Shown piece after piece: positions 7,523 through 16,230 of a DNA stretch of 33,557 bases (within the stretch, counting starts at the first letter, position 1; each line of letters opens with the position of its first letter). A model generated the notes under the pieces. It saw nothing but the letters and a program-made list of their open reading frames with translations, made no database searches and had not been told where the DNA came from. This DNA comes from Candidatus Bathyarchaeota archaeon. GTDB taxonomy: Archaea > Thermoproteota > Bathyarchaeia > Bathyarchaeales > Bathyarchaeaceae. A program made the translations under genes and the position numbers. The stretch spans positions 1 through 33,557 of the forward strand of contig JAUWZP010000013.1 of the NCBI GenBank assembly GCA_030615265.1, read 5' to 3'.

Positions 7523-10500
7523 GTGCCATCTGATAAGTCGAGAGTTGTTGTTCCGAGTCCCCGTCCGTCTGCTATGAGAGAGATTCAGCTTATCGACAGA
7601 GTTGAAGAGATGCGTGTTCTCAGAGATGTTGTCGACAGGGTGATTCATGGAGAAGGCGGTGTTGTTTTCCTGCACGGGGAGGCTGGAATCGGCAAGACAA
7701 GGTTGGCCAAAGAATTAAAGGCTTACGCACGTTCCCGTGGCATGCAAGTTCTATCTGGAAGATGCCCAGCTTTGTTCAAGATGGATGGCGTTCCTCCCTA
7801 TGTTCTCTGGAACGAGGTGATTAGAGATTATTTGGAAGTTTGCACTCCTGAGCAGTTGCATAGAGTGATTGGTTTCTATCCAGGCGAGGTTTCCAAGTTG
7901 GTTCCTGAGCTTACGCGGAAGCTTAGGGCGATCCCGAAGTCTCTGCCCATAAATCCTGAGCATGAACGTAACCGTCTTTTTGAGGCGGTTTCACAGTTTA
8001 TTACCAATATTTCTAGGGAAGCTCCATTGTTGGTTGTTCTTGATGATTTACAGTGGACTGATCAGTCTTCGCTTTTGCTTCTGCATTATTTGGCTCGCGG
8101 AGTCCACAAGGAGTCTCTGCTTCTCTTGGGTGCTTATCGTGATACTTACGTGGACGAGAAACATCCCTTGTCTCCTGTTTTAACGGAACTTAACAGGGAA
8201 CGTCTGCTTCAATCCATCCATTTGAAACGTCTGTCTTTCAATGATGTTTCAGAGATGATCAAGCGAATACTGGAGCAAGACGACGTATCAAGAGAATTCT
8301 GCAAACTGGTCTATGAAAAGACGAGGGGCAACCCGTTCTTTGCTGAAGAAGTGATTAACTCATTAAAGGAAGAAAACGTCATCTACCGTGAGAGAAGTAA
8401 ATGGAAGATCAAGGAAATTTCGAGAATTAAGTTTCCTAAGACCGTTAAGAGCGTCATAAAGAAACGGATAAGCCAATTAGATGATGAATCTCAACGAGCG
8501 TTAACTATGGCATCTTTTGTTGGCAAAGATTTCACTTTTGAGACTTTATGCGAAGTTACAGGCGTTGAAGAAGATAAAATGCTTGAAATCATGGAGAAAC
8601 TGCTCAAAACAGGATTGTTTAAGCACAGGGTCACACATGGGGAAGACGTGTGTTCCTTCGGCGATATCATGGTGAGAGATGTTGTACATGAAGAAGTTAA
8701 TCCCTTCAGACGTAAGAAGCTTCACGGTGTTGTGGGACGCGCATTAGAGAAAGTATACGCTGAAAAGATTGACGAGCATTACGGGGAACTTGCTTATCAT
8801 TTTCTAGAAAGCGGTGACAAAGGTAAGGCGCTTGATTACTTCTTGAAAGCCGCGGAAAAAGCAAAGAAGGTTTACGCTTATGATGAAGCGTGCTCCTATC
8901 TTCGGCACGTTCTTGAGCTTCTTAGAGAAGATGCTCTCGAACAGCGAGTTCGTATAACCGAGGGGCTTGGCGACCTCAAAGGGTGGATGGGTGAAAGTGA
9001 GGCTTGCATAGAATATTGGAATAAATCGCTAGCTTTGTGGAGTCGGATAGGAGATGAAAAAAACGTTGCAAGGCTTCATGTCAAAATGGCCAACAGATTT
9101 TGGTTTGTGGCTGCGGACCAGGAGGAAGCTTCTGAGCATCATCGCTTAGCTAAAGAAATGCTTGAGAAAGAGCGTGAGAGTGTGGAATTAGCCAGTTTGT
9201 ATGAAGATATTTCGCACATGCTTTGGCGAACTGGAGATCTTGCTGAAGCTTTGCCTTGGGCACATAAAGCCCTTGAACTGGCAGAGAGATTAGGCGCCCT
9301 CGAAGTTCTTGCACGCTGTTATAACGATCTAGGAGTGTTAAGTCAAAAGTCCGGAGAATCCGAAAAAGCGACAAAATACTATGAACAAGGACTGAAAATA
9401 GACCTTGAACACAAGTTCTTAGGAGATGCCCTCACATTGTACAACAACCTTTCCGAACACTACAGGATTATCGGAGAATTTCAAAAGAGTTTCGAAACCG
9501 CTGAAAAAGGAGTAGAATTGGCCCAGAAGATTGGTGCCCTAGGCGCCTTAGCCTGGATTGGCTCTGGATTGGCAATGTATTATGTGTTCATGGGAAAAAT
9601 CCAGAAAGCCATTTCCATGTTGGAAGACTTTTTAGCATTGGATAAGAGAATAAAGTTCACCGCTCATATCTCCTACGCGATGGGAGGTCTCGGAGACTGT
9701 TATTATTGGCTAGGAGAATGGGACAAAAGTCTCCACTATCTGATGGAAGCTCGCGATCTAGCAAAAAAGACGAGAGAATATCAATCTTTTGGAACTGCAA
9801 CCTTTTCGCTTGGAGAATTATTTATGGAAATGAAAGATTATGCAGAAGCTGAGAAATACTTCAACGAAAGCAACAGCATCTGTGAAGAAGTTGGAGAGCC
9901 CGATTTTCAGCATACGTGGGTATTCCCAGCTCTTTCAAAATTGTATTTGAAGAAAGGTGAGCTTGAAAATGCGGATGACATCATTGAAAAAGTCTACGAA
10001 TATGCAAGAAAAACAAGAAGCAGATTAAACCTCTCTTACGCTGAAATGTTGAAAGCGATGCTTTTCAGAGAGCAGAAAAACTGGGAACAATCCATACAAC
10101 ACTTCGAAAAAAGTCTTCAAGGATTCAAATCTCTAGGCGTGCAAAAATGGGGTGTGCAACGATTTGCTGAACTTCTATTCGAATATGGCTCGATGTATCT
10201 CGACAGGAATGAGGAAGGCGACAAAGAGAAAGCCTATTCGTTTCTAAGCCAAGCTTTGGAAGTATTCCAAAAAATTGGTGCAAAAAAGAAGATAGAAAGA
10301 GTAAATTCAAGGATGGCTCACGTAGAAATTAAGCAACAGATGATTTCAGAGCCCGAACTTGTGGCAGTTGAGGCTTCAAAAGTTGCCCTCCCTGGTCGTG
10401 TTACTACTGGATTTGACGATCTTGATGATCTGTTATTTGGTGGGATTCCTGAAAATTACGCGGTTATATTGACTTCACCTTCATGTGATGAAAGAGACCT

Positions 10501-11068
10501 GTTGATTAAGCGTTTTCTCGAAGCAGGCGCAAAAGAGGGGCAGATCACGTTTTACGTTACCACAATGGCAAGTAGAGTAAGGAACCTCGCAGAAGAATTC
10601 CAGTCAAACTTCTACCTTTTCATGTGCAATCCTCAGGCAGACATAATGATCAAAAGCCTGCCCAACGTGTCCAAACTGAAAGGCGTTGAAAACCTAACTG
10701 ACATAAGCATTGCTTTAGCCTCAGCTTTTCGTAAATTGGACGTTTCAGTCAAAGGTCCAAGAAGAATTTGCATTGAAATCGTATCAGACGTTTTACTGCA
10801 ACATCGTGCTGTGCAAACTAGGAGATGGCTAACCGCGCTTATTCCAGAATTGAGGGCAAAAGGCTTCACCACTTTAGCAGTGATAGATCCCCAGATGCAT
10901 TCTACAGAAGAGGTTCAAGCGATTGTAGGCCTGTTTGAAGGAGAGATCAACGTCTTCAAGAAAAGGACCGAAAAAGGCTTGGAAAAATTTCTGAAAATTG
11001 AAAAGATGACCAATCAAAGATATTCAGATAGCGAACTTCCTCTGAGAAAAAAGAAACTACAGAAATGA
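7523..11068 (+). CDS. AAA/STAND-like ATPase with TPR array and C-terminal degenerate KaiC-like domain
   Basis: GTG 7523 preceded by GGAGAAG; 1181 residues. Residues 20-330 form a MalT/AAA_16-type NTPase: Walker A GEAGIGKT (52-59), Walker B LLVVLDDLQWTD (169-180) and an adenylyl-cyclase-associated-like R.D motif after. About 330-430 looks like a winged-helix linker. About 430-930 is a run of tetratricopeptide repeats, with the usual G.Y..A pattern (for example GDLAEALPWAHKALELAERL). Residues 954-1181 are a KaiC/RadA-like domain in which the P-loop is replaced by TSPSCDERD (984-992). No HTH domain follows the TPRs. Such proteins usually switch conformation with a ligand or partner bound to the repeats. 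The C-terminal domain is closely similar to that of the gene at 29624-30591. Likely a cytoplasmic signalling or regulatory protein; its target is unknown. Confidence 0.85.
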   Translation: MPSDKSRVVVPSPRPSAMREIQLIDRVEEMRVLRDVVDRVIHGEGGVVFLHGEAGIGKTRLAKELKAYARSRGMQVLSGRCPALFKMDGVPPYVLWNEVIRDYLEVCTPEQLHRVIGFYPGEVSKLVPELTRKLRAIPKSLPINPEHERNRLFEAVSQFITNISREAPLLVVLDDLQWTDQSSLLLLHYLARGVHKESLLLLGAYRDTYVDEKHPLSPVLTELNRERLLQSIHLKRLSFNDVSEMIKRILEQDDVSREFCKLVYEKTRGNPFFAEEVINSLKEENVIYRERSKWKIKEISRIKFPKTVKSVIKKRISQLDDESQRALTMASFVGKDFTFETLCEVTGVEEDKMLEIMEKLLKTGLFKHRVTHGEDVCSFGDIMVRDVVHEEVNPFRRKKLHGVVGRALEKVYAEKIDEHYGELAYHFLESGDKGKALDYFLKAAEKAKKVYAYDEACSYLRHVLELLREDALEQRVRITEGLGDLKGWMGESEACIEYWNKSLALWSRIGDEKNVARLHVKMANRFWFVAADQEEASEHHRLAKEMLEKERESVELASLYEDISHMLWRTGDLAEALPWAHKALELAERLGALEVLARCYNDLGVLSQKSGESEKATKYYEQGLKIDLEHKFLGDALTLYNNLSEHYRIIGEFQKSFETAEKGVELAQKIGALGALAWIGSGLAMYYVFMGKIQKAISMLEDFLALDKRIKFTAHISYAMGGLGDCYYWLGEWDKSLHYLMEARDLAKKTREYQSFGTATFSLGELFMEMKDYAEAEKYFNESNSICEEVGEPDFQHTWVFPALSKLYLKKGELENADDIIEKVYEYARKTRSRLNLSYAEMLKAMLFREQKNWEQSIQHFEKSLQGFKSLGVQKWGVQRFAELLFEYGSMYLDRNEEGDKEKAYSFLSQALEVFQKIGAKKKIERVNSRMAHVEIKQQMISEPELVAVEASKVALPGRVTTGFDDLDDLLFGGIPENYAVILTSPSCDERDLLIKRFLEAGAKEGQITFYVTTMASRVRNLAEEFQSNFYLFMCNPQADIMIKSLPNVSKLKGVENLTDISIALASAFRKLDVSVKGPRRICIEIVSDVLLQHRAVQTRRWLTALIPELRAKGFTTLAVIDPQMHSTEEVQAIVGLFEGEINVFKKRTEKGLEKFLKIEKMTNQRYSDSELPLRKKKLQK

Positions 11069-11099
11069 AAGTGACCGCGAAAGAGAAACTACTTGTGGA

Positions 11100-11251
11100 T
11101 TAATTTTCCTCATACGCCAGAAAGCAGTTTTCGCAAAGAGTTCTGCGCGTATTTCTCTGCAGAGCGTCTTTTTTCCAACATGATGAGTGGTGTGCGCGTT
11201 GGGCTTTCCCTGAACTGTACAGGAACAACATGTAAGGTAGAGCTCTTTCAC
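11100..11251 (-). pseudogene. Small zinc-finger protein, 1-nt frameshift in an A run
   Basis: GTG 11251 opens MKELYLTCCSCTVQGKPNA, then HTTHHVGKK. At a six-A run (six T on the plus strand, 11169-11174) the frame is lost. If one A is restored, the sequence continues in the next frame to RRTLCENCFLAYEEN and TAA at 11102-11100. The restored 50-aa protein has CxxC, a histidine cluster and a second CxxC, a sensible zinc-binding layout, and ends cleanly before the end of the converging ATPase gene at 11068. The unshifted frame instead runs into that gene. So this is either a recent frameshift or a base lost in sequencing. Function unknown. Confidence 0.45.
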
Positions 11252-11263
11252 AATAATTTTATA
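11252..11263 (+). promoter_or_regulatory. TATA-like element before the thiolase gene
   Basis: AATAATTTTATATG lies about 40-50 nt before ATG 11302. It overlaps the in-frame ATG at 11263, which argues that this more distal ATG is not the translation start. Confidence 0.4.
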
Positions 11264-11301
11264 TGAACCAGATGAGCTACCACGTTCAAGAGGAAAGTAC
11301 G

Positions 11302-12450
11302 ATGAAAGTTACAATTGTGGGAGTCGGTCAAACCCCTTTCAATAGGAATTGCGGGGTAAGTATCCGAGAACTGTGCTTCGAGGCTTTCAAAGACGCCTTA
11401 GAAGACTTAAATCTCACGCCTAAGGAGATAGACGCCTCCATAATCTGTTCAGCTCCAGAGTATGATAGACAGAGGTCTCCCGCCGGCTTAATAGCTGAAT
11501 ATCTCGGTCTAAACCCACAGCCAACATTCTTAGCCGAGTCCATCTGCTCTTCCAGCAGTACCGGAGTGAAAGTTGCGTACAGCTTCATAAAATCCGGTCT
11601 CCACGACATAGTTGCAGTGATAGGCTTCCAAAAAATGTCCGAGATATCCTCTGCAGAGGTTCAGGAAAGAATGGGTAGAGGCGCAGACATACAGTGGGAA
11701 TCTCCTTTCGGCCCTATGATGCCAGCGGGCTACGCCATGTGTGCTCGTGCTCACATGCAGAAATATGGAACTACTGAAGAGCAACTGGCAAAGGTTAAAG
11801 TTAAAAGCGGAAAATACTCGCTTTTGAACCCTAAGGCTATGTATCGGAGAGCTGTAACCTTGGAAGAATGCTTAAAAGCCAGAGTCATAGCAAGCCCGTT
11901 GAAGATGTTTGACTGCTGTGCTAACGCTGATGGAGCTTCATGCATGATTTTGGCAAGCGAAGAGAAGGCTAGGAAAATTACGGACACGCCAGTTTCGGTT
12001 GTAGGAATAGGTGCCGCCAGCGATACACAGTCCACTACAGGGAGAGCCAACTTAACGGGTCTCAACTGCGCCATTGAAGCTGGAAAACAGGCTTACAAAA
12101 TGGCTCACATAACGCCTAAGGATGTAGATGTGGCAGAAGTCCACGACTGCTTCTCCATAGCTGAAATAATGGCATACGAAAACCTAGGATTCTGCAAACC
12201 TGGCAAAGGCGGCAAGCTGATAGAAGAGTCCCAAACCTATATAGGCGGCAGAATCCCCGTGAACATCGACGGCGGATTGCTATCCAAAGGACACCCAATA
12301 GGCGCCACAGGGGGCTCTCAGATCAGAACAATCGTGCTCCAGCTCCAAGGAAGGGCCGGAAAAACGCAAGTTGACGGTGCCGAAGTGGGCTTAGTCCATA
12401 ATATCGGAGGAGTTGGATTGTACGGAAACGTGACAATCCTCAAAAGGTGA
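11302..12450 (+). CDS. Thiolase (acetyl-CoA acetyltransferase family, archaeal/SCP-x type)
   Basis: Start chosen at ATG 11302 (MKVTIVGVGQTPF) because AAGAGG at 11288-11293 is 8 nt upstream; an in-frame ATG at 11263 lies inside a TATA-like box. The 382-residue protein has the nucleophilic cysteine C82 in ESICSSSST and the GHPIGATG loop with H331. The usual second catalytic cysteine (CAGGG) is replaced by HNIGG (H366), as in archaeal thiolases and SCP-x-like enzymes. These enzymes condense or cleave acyl-CoA units and commonly work with a DUF35 OB-fold protein, which is the next gene, 6 nt downstream. No HMG-CoA synthase is adjacent, so fatty-acid or branched-acid degradation is as likely as mevalonate synthesis. 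Confidence 0.9.
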   Translation: MKVTIVGVGQTPFNRNCGVSIRELCFEAFKDALEDLNLTPKEIDASIICSAPEYDRQRSPAGLIAEYLGLNPQPTFLAESICSSSSTGVKVAYSFIKSGLHDIVAVIGFQKMSEISSAEVQERMGRGADIQWESPFGPMMPAGYAMCARAHMQKYGTTEEQLAKVKVKSGKYSLLNPKAMYRRAVTLEECLKARVIASPLKMFDCCANADGASCMILASEEKARKITDTPVSVVGIGAASDTQSTTGRANLTGLNCAIEAGKQAYKMAHITPKDVDVAEVHDCFSIAEIMAYENLGFCKPGKGGKLIEESQTYIGGRIPVNIDGGLLSKGHPIGATGGSQIRTIVLQLQGRAGKTQVDGAEVGLVHNIGGVGLYGNVTILKR

Positions 12451-12456
12451 CCCCTT

Positions 12457-12870
12457 ATGAGTTTCAGCAAATTCGGAAAGATTGGCTATGTCTCCGAGAC
12501 AAAGGTAGCGGATTTCGTAAAGCACCTGGAAAAAGGAAAGATCATGGCAACTAGATGCCGTAAATGTGGGCAGCTTTACTTTCCCCCCAGAGCTGATTGC
12601 CCGAACGATCTTTCAACGGACATGACATGGGAGGAGTTAAGCGGAAGATGCAGACTGCTGACGTACACCACGGCTCATTTCGCACCGACTGGTTTCCAAA
12701 AGGATTTGCCTTACACTTTGGCGTTAGCACGTTGCGAAGAAGGCGTGAATGTGTATGCGCGTTTAAACAAAGACATCAACAAAAATGAAACTCGTATTGG
12801 TGTGGATCTCAAACTTACATCATTACGGTTACCCGATGGCAGAATCACATACGAGTTCAAGAAAGCGTAA
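12457..12870 (+). CDS. DUF35 OB-fold acyl-CoA-binding partner of thiolase
   Basis: 137-residue protein with an N-terminal rubredoxin-like zinc ribbon and a C-terminal OB fold (about residues 58-137, RCRLLTYTTAH onwards). In archaea DUF35 proteins bridge thiolase and HMG-CoA synthase or shuttle acyl-CoA. The ribbon shows C34-x2-C37 and C48, but the fourth ligand position is aspartate (CPND), so the zinc site is incomplete or uses another ligand. It lies 6 nt after the thiolase gene and is surely its partner. A short overlapping frame at its 3' end is not counted as part of the next gene. Confidence 0.88.
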   Translation: MSFSKFGKIGYVSETKVADFVKHLEKGKIMATRCRKCGQLYFPPRADCPNDLSTDMTWEELSGRCRLLTYTTAHFAPTGFQKDLPYTLALARCEEGVNVYARLNKDINKNETRIGVDLKLTSLRLPDGRITYEFKKA

Positions 12871-12904
12871 GTTTAATGCATACAAGCATGAGGTAGATTT
12901 TGAT

Positions 12905-13984
12905 ATGAGCCCCGGTGAATCAGTGAAGTTCGGCATTGAAGGTCCCAACTATCCTTGGAAAGTAATATGTGATACAGCCCTCCTCGCGGAGAAAATTGGA
13001 TTCGACTCCTACTGGATGCCTGATCACCTTGTGGCTACCGGAGTGAGACGCTGGGATGCACTGGAGGCTTGGAGCATCCTTTGTGCCCTTGCGGTGAAAA
13101 CTAAGAGAATCAAGCTTGCCAGCGGTGTAAGCGACACGCACAGGTGTCATCCCGCTGTTTTAGCTCAAAGGGCGACAACTTGTGATATCTTGTCAAACGG
13201 CCGGGCAATACTTGGGATAGGCATTGGTGAAGCGATGAACTTGGTGCCTTTTGGCATCGCTTTAGACAAGCCTGTTGGGAGAACGATTGAAGCCATTAAG
13301 ATCATCAGAAGACTTTGGAGCGAGGATTTTGTTGATTTTGAAGGAAAGTACTATACGCTGAAGAAAGCTTTTCTGCAACCCAAGCCTTCGGTGCCAATTT
13401 CTGAAACGAAGTATCGGCCTACTGTTCCATTGTTCATTGCTGCAAGTTCACCGAGAACTCTAAGAGTGGTTGCCAAATACGGCGACGGGTGGTTGCCTGC
13501 AAACTTGACACCGGAAGAGTACAAAGTTAACTTGGAAAAGATACGGGAAACGGCAAAAGCTCATGGCAGAGACCCTTCGAATATAGAGCCCGCTCATTTT
13601 ATGTACGTAGTTGTCGCTAAGGATGCCGAAACCGCTAAGAAGGCCATGATGCTATCTGGCAAAATGATGCTGCTTTCGAGGCCGAGAATACTTGAGAAGA
13701 TCGGATTCCAACCGCCAACATACGACTTTGAAATGACGTTTAAACTCGTCTTCCCAAGAGACGCTAAATCTTGGCTGGCGAAATCCCGAGAGCTACCCGA
13801 TGAAGTTGTTGAAAAATCACCCTTTCTCTACGGGACACCCGATGACATTATAGGGAAACTTGATAAGTTCGCCGAAGCTGGATGCCGTCACCTCGTTATC
13901 AATTTTCAAGTGTCACCGAGGATTCTAAAGCAAACCTGTAAGCTTTTCGCTGAAAAAGTCATACCCTACTTCAAGCAAAAGTAA
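12905..13984 (+). CDS. LLM-class, probably F420-dependent oxidoreductase
   Basis: Start chosen at ATG 12905 (MSPGESVKFGIEGPNYPW), with GAGGT at 12889-12893 upstream; the open frame extends back into the DUF35 gene but that part is out of frame with family similarity. The 359 residues form a luciferase-like TIM barrel: early FGIEG strand, SYWMPDHL, GVSDTHRCHPAVLAQ and LSNGRAILGIGIGEAMNL, which are typical of Mer-like F420-dependent enzymes. F420 use is inferred from these motifs and archaeal context. The reaction may be a CoA-thioester or alcohol oxidation, given the thiolase next to it. Confidence 0.85.
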   Translation: MSPGESVKFGIEGPNYPWKVICDTALLAEKIGFDSYWMPDHLVATGVRRWDALEAWSILCALAVKTKRIKLASGVSDTHRCHPAVLAQRATTCDILSNGRAILGIGIGEAMNLVPFGIALDKPVGRTIEAIKIIRRLWSEDFVDFEGKYYTLKKAFLQPKPSVPISETKYRPTVPLFIAASSPRTLRVVAKYGDGWLPANLTPEEYKVNLEKIRETAKAHGRDPSNIEPAHFMYVVVAKDAETAKKAMMLSGKMMLLSRPRILEKIGFQPPTYDFEMTFKLVFPRDAKSWLAKSRELPDEVVEKSPFLYGTPDDIIGKLDKFAEAGCRHLVINFQVSPRILKQTCKLFAEKVIPYFKQK

Positions 13985-14006
13985 ACGCTGGAAAGCCTTT
14001 ACCGTC

Positions 14007-14807
14007 CTACTTGATGAGTCTCTTCTTCATCAGGTTTATGGACAACACAAAGAAGAACGGAGTAACCAAGAGCAACCAGGCGAGGTTTAGAAGTAGTGTA
14101 AGTTCAAGTCTACCCAAGACCAGTCCTCGAGCCAACGTTACTGCATGTGTCAAAGGCAGAAACAGCTGTGCAAGGATTTGCAGAGAAGCGGGCAGAGCGG
14201 TTAATGGAAAGAATGTTCCGCTGAGGAGGAACATGGGTGTTATGAAAAGAAAAGTTGGGTATTCAAAGGAGTTTATGGTTGGCGATATGGCGGTGAAGCA
14301 CATGGCTATTGCCGCGAACAAGAGTCCTACGAGAAAAGAGATCGGTGGAATAAGCAGAAACAGCGGGCTAGGGGTCAAACCAAAGGCGGCTATTACGCCT
14401 AAAACTATTGTAGAATTGATCAGGCTTTTGGTTGCGCCCCACAGAATTTCTCCGGCTATTACTTCTTCTAGGCTTACAGGCGTGGCTATTATGGCATCAA
14501 AAGTCTTTTGATAATACATGCGTACGAAAGAGCCGTAAGTGCACTCGAAAAACGAGGAAAACATCATCGAGACCGCCACTAGCGCTGGAGCGATAAACTG
14601 AATGTATGACTCGCCATCGATTAGTTGAACGAAGCCTCCTAGTCCAAAGCCCATCGCAAGCAGGTAAAGAATGGGCTCCAAAAGAGGTGGAAGAAAAGTC
14701 GTTTTGTAAGTTTTCATTAAGACGTCTCTGTCGCGCATCCACACTTTCCAAACGCGATAGCTGAGTTTAGGTATTCGAAAATGCGAGGGTACATTACTTA
14801 ACTTCAT
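14007..14807 (-). CDS. ABC-2 type exporter permease
   Basis: 266 residues with about six hydrophobic segments (for example around residues 40-60, 65-85, 115-135, 140-165, 175-200 and 230-255) and the ABC-2 signature region with LSGTFFPLTALP. It begins with ATG at 14807, overlapping the ATPase stop by 4 nt (ATGA). With the ATPase it forms a two-gene exporter for drugs, lipids or polysaccharide; the substrate cannot be told. Confidence 0.88.
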   Translation of the reverse strand: MKLSNVPSHFRIPKLSYRVWKVWMRDRDVLMKTYKTTFLPPLLEPILYLLAMGFGLGGFVQLIDGESYIQFIAPALVAVSMMFSSFFECTYGSFVRMYYQKTFDAIIATPVSLEEVIAGEILWGATKSLINSTIVLGVIAAFGLTPSPLFLLIPPISFLVGLLFAAIAMCFTAISPTINSFEYPTFLFITPMFLLSGTFFPLTALPASLQILAQLFLPLTHAVTLARGLVLGRLELTLLLNLAWLLLVTPFFFVLSINLMKKRLIK

Positions 14808-15724
14808 TTCCTTAGTCGCCTCCCAGTCAACTTTAAGAAAACGTCTTCAAGGTTGGCATCTCTGATTACAGCCTCTTTGAATGGAACTTCCCTTAGCATC
14901 TGGGCGAAAACTCCTCTGGACTTGTTGGTGAAAACGTGGATCTTTTCACCTACTACTTCAAGTCTAGCTCCTTGAAAAGTCTCTTGGAGAAGTCGCATCA
15001 CTTTTTCGTCGTGTGCAACCTCTAGAACTTCTTCGCCCACGTGCTTCTTTACCAGGTCTGGGGGATTCCCTTCCTCGATTATTTTGCCGCGGTCCATGAT
15101 GATCAGTCTGTCGCAGAGTTTGGCTGCTTCATCCATGTAGTGGGTGGTTAAAACTATGGTGACTCCCTGTTTCTGCAGGCTTCGAATCTTGCTCCATATA
15201 AGATGGCGAGCCTGCGGGTCTAACCCTGTTGTGGGCTCGTCTAAAATTAGTATCTGCGGCTCGTTCAGCAAGGCTCTAGCTAAAATCAATCTTCGCTTCA
15301 TGCCAACAGATAGATGTTCAATTATGACATCTCTTTTCTCCTCTAACTGTACAAAATTGAGCAGTTCGTCCGCACGCTTTTTGGCTTCAGCCTTTGAAAT
15401 GTCAAAGTAGCGGGCGTAAACAATAAGATTATGGAAAACCGTGAAGTCGGGGTCTAAATTGTCTTCCTGCGGAGCTACACCAATCATCTGTCTTATCTCT
15501 CTTCCGTTCCTTGCGACGTCCATGCCAGCCACGGTTAGCTCACCCATAGTTGAGGGCAAGACGCAATGAATCATCTTCATAGTTGTTGTCTTACCGGCGC
15601 CATTAGGTCCAAGAAAACCGAAGCATTCGCCTTTAAGAATCTTGAAACTAATACCATCCACTGCCACTAGGTCCCCGAACTTCTTGGTCAACTTTTCAGC
15701 TTCGATGAGAACCTCTGACTGCAT
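14804..15724 (-). CDS. ABC-2 exporter ATP-binding subunit
   Basis: 306-residue ATPase with Walker A GPNGAGKTT (39-47), Q-loop APQEDN (84-89), signature LSVGM (138-142) and Walker B ILILDEP (158-164), followed by a TTH switch (HYMDEAA). The ~80-residue tail after the nucleotide-binding domain is typical of DrrA/CcmA-like exporters. It is translated before the permease in the same operon. Upstream (15725-15940) shows no gene. Confidence 0.93.
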   Translation of the reverse strand: MQSEVLIEAEKLTKKFGDLVAVDGISFKILKGECFGFLGPNGAGKTTTMKMIHCVLPSTMGELTVAGMDVARNGREIRQMIGVAPQEDNLDPDFTVFHNLIVYARYFDISKAEAKKRADELLNFVQLEEKRDVIIEHLSVGMKRRLILARALLNEPQILILDEPTTGLDPQARHLIWSKIRSLQKQGVTIVLTTHYMDEAAKLCDRLIIMDRGKIIEEGNPPDLVKKHVGEEVLEVAHDEKVMRLLQETFQGARLEVVGEKIHVFTNKSRGVFAQMLREVPFKEAVIRDANLEDVFLKLTGRRLRK

Positions 15725-15940
15725 TTGGCATCTGTACTCCGCTATTTGTTCATAGTTTAGAACTACTCTCTTAAGAAAATTCTTCTCAGTGAGAGAAGAT
15801 ACTCCATGTTTGCAATCAAAAGAAGGAAAAAGTTGGAGAGTTGGTCTTTATTCAACGAAGATTGGAGGTTTTCCCTCGCAACTCCCCTTTTTTACATGCT
15901 AGAGATTTCCGCGGAGGTTTATTGCGTGCACACCTATGTT

Positions 15941-16144
15941 TCATCTTTCCACTATGAAAGCGATTTTGACATCGGCACGGTATTCCACAATCTTGTTGTC
16001 TTTCACTTTTGCAGTGCATCGCTTCACGTGAACTCCCTTGATGTTCTTAATTGTCTTCGCTGCCTCTTTCACAGCGTTTTCAACTGCCTCTTTCCAGCCA
16101 TCTTGTGAACTACCTATCAGCTCAATTATCTTCACAACTGACAT
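15941..16144 (-). CDS. Dodecin, flavin-binding protein
   Basis: 67 residues from ATG 16144 (MSVVKIIELIGSSQDGWKEA), chosen because GGAGGTG lies 6 nt upstream; a longer in-frame opening exists but overlaps glnA. The sequence matches dodecin throughout: S..GW.EAV..AV..A..TI.NI.GV.V, a C-terminal YRADVKIAFIVE strand, and the conserved tryptophan that stacks on flavin. Dodecins form dodecameric shells that store or buffer FMN/FAD or riboflavin. The gene follows glutamine synthetase by about 86 nt and may share its transcript. Confidence 0.9.
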   Translation of the reverse strand: MSVVKIIELIGSSQDGWKEAVENAVKEAAKTIKNIKGVHVKRCTAKVKDNKIVEYRADVKIAFIVER

Positions 16145-16230
16145 AAATTTCACCTCCAAAGCTGAGTAGCCTCTGTACCACTTCAATTTTTCGATGCGCG
16201 CGCAGTTAAGCCAGTTTACACGCAAGAAGG

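Noticed and set aside
15725-15940. Possible small gene between the ABC ATPase and dodecin genes
   Set aside because: The open frame overlaps the dodecin gene on the opposite strand and has no family features.
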